A stretch of 11,201 nucleotides of DNA from Methanosarcinaceae archaeon (GTDB lineage: Archaea > Halobacteriota > Methanosarcinia > Methanosarcinales > Methanosarcinaceae), in the NCBI GenBank assembly GCA_017613335.1, contig JAGAEB010000173.1, positions 1 to 11,201 on the forward strand, given 5' to 3'. A program made the translations under genes and the position numbers. Under the pieces are notes generated by a model that made no database searches, was not told where the DNA came from, and was given only the letters and a program-made list of their open reading frames with translations. Positions 6,830 through 11,201 of this stretch are shown here, one piece after another (positions within the stretch are counted from its first letter, which is position 1; the number at the start of each line of letters is the position of its first letter).

Positions 6830-7984
6830 ATGCCTATGTCAGATGCTGATGAGAAAAACCCGGCAGGGGAAAAAAGAATGGAAAAGAACGAAAAAGAAGC
6901 GGCGGAAAAAAAAGCTGCCGAAAAAACAGTTACTGGGAAAAGGACTGCAGCAAAAGCAGATGCCGTCAAAAAGACGACTGAAAAAGCAGACGCTGTCAAA
7001 AAGGCAGCCGAAAAAACGAATGTTGCAAAAAAGACGGCAGCAAAAGCGGATGCCGCAAAAAAGACGGCAGCAAATGCGGATGCCGCAAAAAAGACGGCAG
7101 CAAGAGCAGATGCTGCAAAAAAGACGGCAGCAAATGCGAATGCCGCAAAAAAGACGACGGCGAAAACGGATGCAGGCGCCGGATCAGAGGAGAAAACGGG
7201 CGTCAGGGTGCCGGATTCCGGAGACGGGATATCCGGCGGGCTGATCCCGGGAAAACTGTCTGCGGAATATGATTTCGGATCGTTTTCGTCTCAGGATACC
7301 GTGACGCAGGAAGCCGGAAGCGGCGGGAAGGACGGAGCTGTCAGGGATCAGGAAAATGATCGGGAACAGTCCGGGGAAGATCCGGCGGAGAGCCGGGAGG
7401 ATGAGAAGAACGACCCGGCCGGCAGCAGACCTGAAGAGGATCCCGGCCTCGGACAGTCCGGTGACCGGACGCAGATCCCGATGGAAGTCCATGTCAGCGT
7501 GGCGCCGGAACAGGGCAATCCTGCTCTGCCGCCGAATGCGCCGGAGCAGATTCAGGAGCCGGTGAAAAAGGCTCAGGAGATCCGTATCCGCATTTCAAAA
7601 GCGGATGACTTCAGACAATTCTATGCGATCGGTGCGCTGGGCGTTCACAATATTTACGATTTCAGGATCAGTTTTTACAATGATCAGCCGGATCTGCCGA
7701 CGGATCCCGTCGTCAGGAACATTCAGAGGACGATCGGATCGGAAGTCATCCTCTCGCCGGTCGCCGCCATGGAACTTTACCGCTGGCTCGGACAGAGCCT
7801 GGCTGAATATGAAGCCAGATTCGGCCGGATCAGACGTCTTCAGGATATTTCCGGAAAACCGGCAGGCGTTCCGGGCATCATGCCCGGCGTCCCGGCCGAC
7901 AGCGGAAACGGCGGCAAGAATGCGGAAAAGGATGGAGACAGCAAAAACGACCGGAAAGATGATTTCATGAAAGGGTATGCATGA
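6830..7984 (+). CDS. Lysine/alanine-repeat protein with C-terminal DUF3467-like domain
   Basis: 384 residues. There is no signal peptide or membrane segment. Residues 1-40 are charged; residues 41-110 are seven tandem decapeptides of the type KADAAKKTAA, like the tails of histone H1 and bacterial H1-like proteins, and likely to bind nucleic acid. Residues 115-245 are acidic, Gly/Pro/Glu-rich and probably disordered. Residues 249-334 resemble DUF3467: a YxxGALGVHNIYDFRISF strand region, SEVILSPVAAMELYRWL and SLAEYEARFG, equivalent to the family's usual SRVILSPQHAKRLL and NIxxYExxFG. The tail is charged. The start ATG at 6830 has CAGGA 8-9 nt upstream; the ATG at 6836 is the alternative. The DUF3467 function is unknown. 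It lies just downstream of the helicase and ends before a bidirectional terminator. The domain call is by eye. Confidence 0.75.
   Translation: MPMSDADEKNPAGEKRMEKNEKEAAEKKAAEKTVTGKRTAAKADAVKKTTEKADAVKKAAEKTNVAKKTAAKADAAKKTAANADAAKKTAARADAAKKTAANANAAKKTTAKTDAGAGSEEKTGVRVPDSGDGISGGLIPGKLSAEYDFGSFSSQDTVTQEAGSGGKDGAVRDQENDREQSGEDPAESREDEKNDPAGSRPEEDPGLGQSGDRTQIPMEVHVSVAPEQGNPALPPNAPEQIQEPVKKAQEIRIRISKADDFRQFYAIGALGVHNIYDFRISFYNDQPDLPTDPVVRNIQRTIGSEVILSPVAAMELYRWLGQSLAEYEARFGRIRRLQDISGKPAGVPGIMPGVPADSGNGGKNAEKDGDSKNDRKDDFMKGYA
6950..7159 (+). repeat. In-gene 30-bp tandem repeat, seven units
   Basis: Seven units of 30 bp encode decapeptides such as KADAAKKTAA, NADAAKKTAA and RADAAKKTAA. The last four are nearly identical at DNA level (GCAAAAAAGACGGCAGCAA is shared), which points to recent duplication. 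Because the unit is a multiple of three, copy number can change without frameshift. Confidence 0.85.
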
Positions 7985-8010
7985 ATGGGAAAACGATTCC
8001 GGACAGATAT

Positions 8011-8033
8011 TTCTGAAACAGTCTGTTTCAGAA
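8011..8033. repeat. Perfect inverted repeat after the DUF3467-like gene
   Basis: TTCTGAAACA (8011-8020), GTC, TGTTTCAGAA (8024-8033): a 10-bp perfect stem with a 3-nt loop, 26 bp after the stop codon. No T tract follows. It could stabilise the 3' end of the mRNA or be a protein site. Confidence 0.6.
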
Positions 8034-8136
8034 AATGAACTGAAAAACGATATCAAAAAGGAACAGAAAAGCAGTCCGGAAATGATTTCGGAAACTGAAA
8101 CGATTTCACAGATCATCATGCCCCGATTCCGAAACA

Positions 8137-8182
8137 AAAAAGGCCCTGAAAGCCTGACAGCCTTCAGGGCCTTTTTCTTTTT
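8137..8182. terminator. Bidirectional terminator between convergent genes
   Basis: A 14-bp perfect stem, AAAAAGGCCCTGAA (8137-8150) with TTCAGGGCCTTTTT (8163-8176), and a 12-nt loop. On the plus strand it is followed by a further T run (8178-8182), and on the minus strand the A's of the left arm give a U tract. It sits between the plus-strand DUF3467-like gene and the minus-strand zinc-ribbon gene and can serve both. Confidence 0.85.
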
Positions 8183-8201
8183 TACGGCACCCGGCTGATC
8201 A

Positions 8202-9281
8202 TCACTGCATTATGTAGTAGATGATAATGCCGAGGATGATCAGGATGAGCAAAACCACGAGAGCGACTTTGATCTTGCTGATCGGGTATTTTCCGGAAAC
8301 TTTTCCGGTCTGGCCGTTCACGAGGAAACGGTAGGATTTCCCGTTGTAGAGGAAAGAGGAGATCCAGATCGGCGCGAGAATGTGCTTATACGTTTCGTCG
8401 CTGATGTCCGTGTGGAGAGAGACGATGTTCACATGGTCGCCGCTGACGGAACTGACGATTTCTGAACGGATCGTATCGTTCATGTCTGCCAGTGCTTTTT
8501 CGTGGCCTTCTTTCAGGCCGACGGAATATCTTTCTGCCGAGAAGCCGGAGAGGTATTCCGTTTTATACGGTTTGAGATCGCCTTTCCCGGTCGTGTTGAA
8601 CGGGTAGATGTCTCTGACTTCATTTTCATCCAGAGAACTGCTGGCCGGGATCAGGACATCATCGAAGATTTTCGAATGGGTTCCGGATTCTTTGTGCCAG
8701 ACAGTGTGCGTGTTGCCGTCGTCATCCGTGTAATCGTTACCGACGTTGACGACATATGAAGAAAATGTATCGGCGTCAAACGTCCAGAAAGGCAGATAAA
8801 CGCCTTTGAACTGTTCAAGTTCGCTTTTCGTCTTGGCGCCCTTGACGGCGAAGAATTTGCCTTTGATCCAGGCTCTGAATTTCTCTTCGGCATCCCTCTC
8901 GGAAACGGCAAACGGCACGATGGATTCCGGTTTGATGCCCGGCGTGTCTTCGGATCTGACGATCTGGGGAGAGCCGCAGAACGGACAGCTGCCGGCTGTT
9001 TCGTGGATGTCGAGCGTCGTCTGCGCGCCGCAGTAGTCACAGCGGTAGACACGGTTCGTGTCTGTCCAGCCTTCAAAGGATCTGTGCTCGTCTTCGTTGA
9101 AATCATGTTCTTCGATGACAGAAAACTCGTCATCGTTGTCTGTTTCGACAGAAGAGCCGCATCTCTCGCATTTGAGCGTCTGGGTGGCCGGATCGAATTT
9201 CATCGAACCGCCGCAGTTCGGACATTGATGAGACGCAGTCTTTCTTTTCACTTCCTGTTCATCCATAATCATCACAACCAA
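8202..9281 (-). CDS. Zinc-ribbon protein with C-terminal membrane anchor (YdjG-like)
   Basis: 359 residues from the TTG at 9281. Two CxxC pairs, C20/C23 with C38/C41, make a TFIIB-type zinc ribbon; a second ribbon uses C81/C84 and C99/C102. A middle region with YLPFWTFDA and HTVWHKESG follows, typical of 'TFIIB-type zinc ribbon-containing' proteins. Residues 336-359 are one strongly hydrophobic helix ending at the C-terminus, so the protein should be tail-anchored with its ribbons in the cytoplasm. It lies downstream of the SPFH gene on the same strand, across a 144-bp repeat-bearing gap, like ydjG and ydjI in Bacillus. The start is uncertain: the TTG has GAGGAG 8-9 nt before it, while the ATG at 9266 (MDEQEV) could use GTTGTGAT. 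A role in membrane stress is inference from the Bacillus parallel. Confidence 0.75.
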   Translation of the reverse strand: MVVMIMDEQEVKRKTASHQCPNCGGSMKFDPATQTLKCERCGSSVETDNDDEFSVIEEHDFNEDEHRSFEGWTDTNRVYRCDYCGAQTTLDIHETAGSCPFCGSPQIVRSEDTPGIKPESIVPFAVSERDAEEKFRAWIKGKFFAVKGAKTKSELEQFKGVYLPFWTFDADTFSSYVVNVGNDYTDDDGNTHTVWHKESGTHSKIFDDVLIPASSSLDENEVRDIYPFNTTGKGDLKPYKTEYLSGFSAERYSVGLKEGHEKALADMNDTIRSEIVSSVSGDHVNIVSLHTDISDETYKHILAPIWISSFLYNGKSYRFLVNGQTGKVSGKYPISKIKVALVVLLILIILGIIIYYIMQ

Positions 9282-9288
9282 AAATGAT

Positions 9289-9294
9289 GCTCCT
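9289..9294 (-). promoter_or_regulatory. Ribosome binding site of the zinc-ribbon gene
   Basis: GAGGAG on the minus strand, 8-9 nt before the TTG at 9281. It favours the TTG start, but the spacing to the ATG codons at 9272 and 9266 is too long for it to serve them. Confidence 0.45.
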
Positions 9295-9300
9295 CATCTG

Positions 9301-9400
9301 CCGGAAAGCATTCCGGAAGGCATTCCCGAAAAGAATCCCGAAAAGGATTCCTGAAAGAATTCCCGAAAAGGATTCCTGAAAGAACTCCCGAAAGCATTCC
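9301..9400 (-). repeat. About eight imperfect 12-13-bp repeats between the SPFH and zinc-ribbon genes
   Basis: Read on the minus strand, units of the type GGGAATTCTTTC and AGGAATCCTTTTC alternate through the gap, ending just before the ribosome binding site of the zinc-ribbon gene. Two neighbouring units form an almost exact 25-bp duplication (about 9340-9390). The GGAAT/ATTCC cores also allow hairpins. They lie in the presumed leader or spacer of the downstream gene. Confidence 0.75.
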
Positions 9401-9425
9401 CTGCAGATGAACAGCGGATACGGTT

Positions 9426-10574
9426 TCATTCGACTTTGGTGCCGCATTCGGAACAGAATTTGGCCGTTCCGACATCGACGCCGCATTTCGGGCATTTTCT
9501 GACCTGCGGAGAACCGCATTCCGGACAGAATTTGGAGCCCGGGGAAAGGGGATTGCCGCATTTGATGCACGGAACGGTCCCGCCCTGCGGAGCCTGCTGG
9601 TACTGCGGAGGAGCCTGCTGATACGGCTGCTGCTGGTACGGCTGCTGCTGGTACATCTGCTGCTGCTGGTACTGCTGCTGTTGTGCCATAGCGCCGGCCA
9701 TGGATCCTGCAATGACCTGGCCGAATCCCATACCTGCGCCCATGCTGACGGCCGCGCCGCCCATGCCTTCATTTTTGGCGGCATCTTTGATGGCGTTTGC
9801 AGCCTGGAACTGCGTGTAAGTGTTCATCGTACCCTGGTTGACGCCGTTGAACGTGCCCAGAGCGGATCTCTGGTCGATGGCCTTTTCGACTTCTTCGGGG
9901 AGGGAAATGTTCTCGATGACGAGTTCCGGGATCTCGAGACCGAATTTGTCGCCGAATCTCTCCATCATCTTCGCGCGGACAAGCTCGCCGAGCTCATCGT
10001 ACTGGGAAGCGATATCAAGCGCGGGGATCTTGGCTTCGCCGATCGCATCGGTCATGCTGGAAACGATCGTTTTTCTCAGCTGGTTGTTGATGCCGTCGAC
10101 GGTAAAGAGGGCATTCGTTCCGAAGACTTCTTTCATGAATTTGACAGCGTCGCCCACGCGGAACGTGTAGATACCGTAAGCTCTGATGCGGATCATGCCG
10201 AAGTCGGCATCTCTCATCATGATCGGGTTTGAAGTTCCCCACTTCTGATCCGTGAACTGCTTCGTGTTGATGAAGTAGACCTCGGACTTGAACGGAGAAT
10301 CGAAGCCGTATTTCCAGGATTTCAGTTTTGTCAGGATCGGCAGGTTTTCAGTGTTGAGCGTGTACAGGCCCGGCCGGAAAACATCAGCCAGCTGACCTTC
10401 GTTCACGAAAATGGCAACCTGAGATTCACGGACTGTCAGTTTGGCGTTGTTCATGATCTCTTTGTCGCCCATCGGGAAACGGTAGACCATTGTGTCCCTG
10501 GTGTCATCCTTCCATTCGATGACATCAATAAGCTGGCTTTTAACAAACTTTTTAGCGCTGTCGAATAATCCCAT
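9426..10574 (-). CDS. SPFH-domain protein with C-terminal zinc ribbons (YdjI / COG4260-like)
   Basis: 382 residues. The N-terminus MGLFDSAKKFVKSQ followed by DVIEWKDDTRDTMVYRFP is the hallmark of the COG4260 'virion core / stomatin-prohibitin-like' family. The SPFH domain runs to about residue 235, including IRAYGIYTFRVGD and ELVIENISLPEEVEKAIDQR. Next come a Gly/Ala/Met-rich segment (268-296), a Q/Y/P-rich linker (297-331) and two zinc ribbons with C336/C339, C350/C353, C361/C364 and C374/C377. SPFH proteins form oligomers on the inner face of membranes. There is no clear transmembrane helix; the N-terminal amphipathic stretch could bind lipid. The ATG at 10574 has an excellent AAAGGAGG upstream. 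The gene is first of a pair with the membrane-anchored zinc-ribbon gene. The family is certain; the cellular role in archaea is unknown. Confidence 0.9.
   Translation of the reverse strand: MGLFDSAKKFVKSQLIDVIEWKDDTRDTMVYRFPMGDKEIMNNAKLTVRESQVAIFVNEGQLADVFRPGLYTLNTENLPILTKLKSWKYGFDSPFKSEVYFINTKQFTDQKWGTSNPIMMRDADFGMIRIRAYGIYTFRVGDAVKFMKEVFGTNALFTVDGINNQLRKTIVSSMTDAIGEAKIPALDIASQYDELGELVRAKMMERFGDKFGLEIPELVIENISLPEEVEKAIDQRSALGTFNGVNQGTMNTYTQFQAANAIKDAAKNEGMGGAAVSMGAGMGFGQVIAGSMAGAMAQQQQYQQQQMYQQQPYQQQPYQQAPPQYQQAPQGGTVPCIKCGNPLSPGSKFCPECGSPQVRKCPKCGVDVGTAKFCSECGTKVE
9582..9686 (-). repeat. Glutamine-rich low-complexity linker in the SPFH gene
   Basis: The codons for residues 297-331 are mostly CAG with TAC and CCG, giving QQQQ, QQQQM and repeated YQQQP units. 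This is a trinucleotide-rich tract likely to vary in length between strains without loss of frame. Confidence 0.8.
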
Positions 10575-10580
10575 ATTATT

Positions 10581-10588
10581 CCTCCTTT
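10581..10588 (-). promoter_or_regulatory. Strong ribosome binding site of the SPFH gene
   Basis: AAAGGAGG on the minus strand, about 6 nt before the ATG at 10574. It is the best Shine-Dalgarno sequence in the window and fixes the start. Confidence 0.85.
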
Positions 10589-10618
10589 GATAATGTGCCC
10601 GGAAACCCCGGCTTGTGA

Positions 10619-10626
10619 ATAAATAA
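10619..10626 (-). promoter_or_regulatory. Possible proximal TATA element of the SPFH gene
   Basis: TTATTTAT on the minus strand. It would place the transcript start near 10597 and give a leader of about 23 nt. It is a weaker match than the element at 10717-10724. Confidence 0.35.
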
Positions 10627-10716
10627 GAAACAAGAATGAGCGGAAAAATCGGAGAGTGAGATGATCTGACCTTCAGATTCCCGGACGGTCGTGATGCCTC
10701 AGCTCCGGCAGAATCT

Positions 10717-10724
10717 CATATAAA
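10717..10724 (-). promoter_or_regulatory. TATA box, minus strand, candidate distal promoter of the SPFH gene
   Basis: TTTATATG on the minus strand, the same octamer as before the helicase. If used, transcription starts near 10694 and the leader is about 120 nt. Confidence 0.4.
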
Positions 10725-10740
10725 TCTGCTTTTTTCTTTA

Positions 10741-10748
10741 TTTATATG
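10741..10748 (+). promoter_or_regulatory. TATA box, plus strand, with no clear gene downstream
   Basis: TTTATATG on the plus strand, 16 bp from its mirror copy on the minus strand. It predicts a transcript start near 10770 reading into the hairpin region. Confidence 0.35.
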
Positions 10749-10914
10749 TTCTTATGACGGCGGAAACCGAAAAGATGACCCTGAAAATGTCCGGAAATGA
10801 GAGGAAAAGCGGAAAACAATGAAAAAATGAAAATGACAAACAAAGAAAACGAAAAACATCAGAAAAGAGGAAACAACGCAAACGTCAAATGGGTGAAAAC
10901 GCAACAGAAGCGGA

Positions 10915-10967
10915 CGGGTCTGCGGAAAGACACAGACCCGGGGGATTTCCGGCAGAAATCTGCCGGA
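10915..10967. other. Two adjacent stable hairpins
   Basis: CGGGTCTG / CAGACCCG (10915-10922 with 10933-10940, 10-nt loop) is followed after 7 nt by TCCGGCAG / CTGCCGGA (10948-10955 with 10960-10967, AAAT loop). A smaller ACTTTT / AAAAGT hairpin lies at 10993-11007. On the minus strand they are followed by a long T-rich stretch (10880 down to 10797), as expected for the 3' end of a gene entering from the right edge; on the plus strand they could be part of an RNA started from the TATA box at 10741. Confidence 0.55.
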
Positions 10968-11032
10968 GAGATCGGGAAAGGTCATCCGCAGCACTTTTCA
11001 GAAAAGTTTCACTTCTGCATGAAGGAGCGGTG

Positions 11033-11162
11033 CATTCAGATGAACGTGGATCCGGGTACATTCAGATGAACATGGATCCGGGTACATTCAGATGAACGTG
11101 GATCCCGGTACATTCAGATGAACGTGGATCCCGGTACATTCAGATGAACATGGATTCGGGCG
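11033..11162. repeat. Five tandem 26-bp repeats
   Basis: Units start at 11033, 11059, 11085, 11111 and 11137, each of the form CATTCAGATGAAC-RTGGAT-CCGGGTA, with A/G and C/G variants and a more diverged last copy. There are no spacers, so this is not a CRISPR array. The rightmost unit overlaps the last codons and stop of the minus-strand reading frame at the edge, so the array could have arisen by duplication of a gene's 3' end. Confidence 0.9.
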
Positions 11163-11201
11163 CATTGTTCCTGAGCGCGGCATCCTTTTTGACTTTCTTC
11201 A
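11140..11201 (-). CDS. Possible 3' end of a minus-strand gene cut by the window edge
   Basis: Reading in from the right edge on the minus strand, one frame gives KKVKKDAALRNNAPESMFI and then a TGA at 11140-11142. The composition looks like a real protein tail, and the hairpins and T-rich tract downstream would suit a terminator. Only 19 codons are visible, too few to name a family or be sure. Confidence 0.4.
   Translation of the reverse strand, partial: KKVKKDAALRNNAPESMFI

Larger units (their letters stand above)
10589..11139. other. 550-bp gap between the SPFH gene and the right-edge reading frame
   Basis: I see no convincing protein gene here. The gap holds TATA-like elements on both strands (10717-10748), a stretch at 10797-10880 that is purine-rich on the plus strand and T/C-rich on the minus strand, three hairpins (10915-11007) and the 26-bp repeats from 11033. 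A plus-strand open frame at 10797-11069 is low-complexity (K, N, E) and runs into the repeats, so I do not call it. Confidence 0.6.

Noticed and set aside
6807..7244. Plus-strand K/R/Q/M-rich open frame
   Set aside because: It is an out-of-frame reading of the 30-bp repeat in the DUF3467-like gene; its product is a low-complexity KRRQQKRMPQ-type string.
7977..8198. 73-codon frame overlapping the end of the DUF3467-like gene
   Set aside because: It runs through both hairpins and the terminator T tract, has its only purine run too close to the ATG, and has no recognisable content.
10797..11069. 90-codon plus-strand frame rich in K, N and E
   Set aside because: It is low-complexity, has no good ribosome binding site, crosses the hairpins and stops inside the 26-bp repeats.

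Overview
The window looks like part of a euryarchaeal chromosome of about 50% GC, probably a methanogen of the Methanomassiliicoccales or Methanomicrobia type; the order is a guess. Evidence for an archaeon: the beta subunit of phenylalanyl-tRNA synthetase is of the archaeal/eukaryotic type; there is an aconitase-X protein of the kind used as phosphomevalonate dehydratase in archaeal isoprenoid synthesis; the large helicase has the cysteine-rich ends of a euryarchaeal family; and the TATA octamer TTTATATG recurs in intergenic DNA at promoter-like positions.

Layout. Left part, plus strand: the 3' end of pheT (2-538), an aconitase-X gene (617-1864), a run of four 35-bp T-tract repeats acting as a probable terminator array (1892-2037), then purH (2269-3891, TTG start) closed by a strong hairpin terminator (3983-4029). 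Middle, plus strand: a 28-bp minisatellite (4035-4190), a TATA box, a DEAD/DEAH-type superfamily 2 helicase with cysteine clusters at both ends (4307-6751), and a gene with a lysine/alanine-rich histone-H1-like N-terminus and a DUF3467-like C-terminus (6830-7984). A convergent bidirectional terminator (8137-8182) separates these from the minus-strand right part. There an SPFH-domain protein with a Q-rich linker and C-terminal zinc ribbons (9426-10574) is followed downstream by a zinc-ribbon protein with one C-terminal membrane anchor (8202-9281). At the right edge a minus-strand reading frame seems to end at 11140, next to five 26-bp tandem repeats.

The left genes are housekeeping: tRNA charging, isoprenoid precursors and the last two steps of IMP synthesis. 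The helicase and the lysine-rich DUF3467 protein are adjacent and co-oriented and both may work on nucleic acid. The SPFH and zinc-ribbon pair resembles YdjI and YdjG of the Bacillus ydjFGHI membrane-stress operon, but without a PspA-like gene inside the window.

The most unusual feature is the density of short tandem repeats. Four intergenic gaps and one gene each carry a different family (periods of 35, 28, 30, about 12 and 26 bp), and in each intergenic case the repeat sits on the control or end signals of a gene. I did not find a clear new defence or mobile system; the best candidates for novelty are the repeat habit, the SPFH pair and the DUF3467 fusion.
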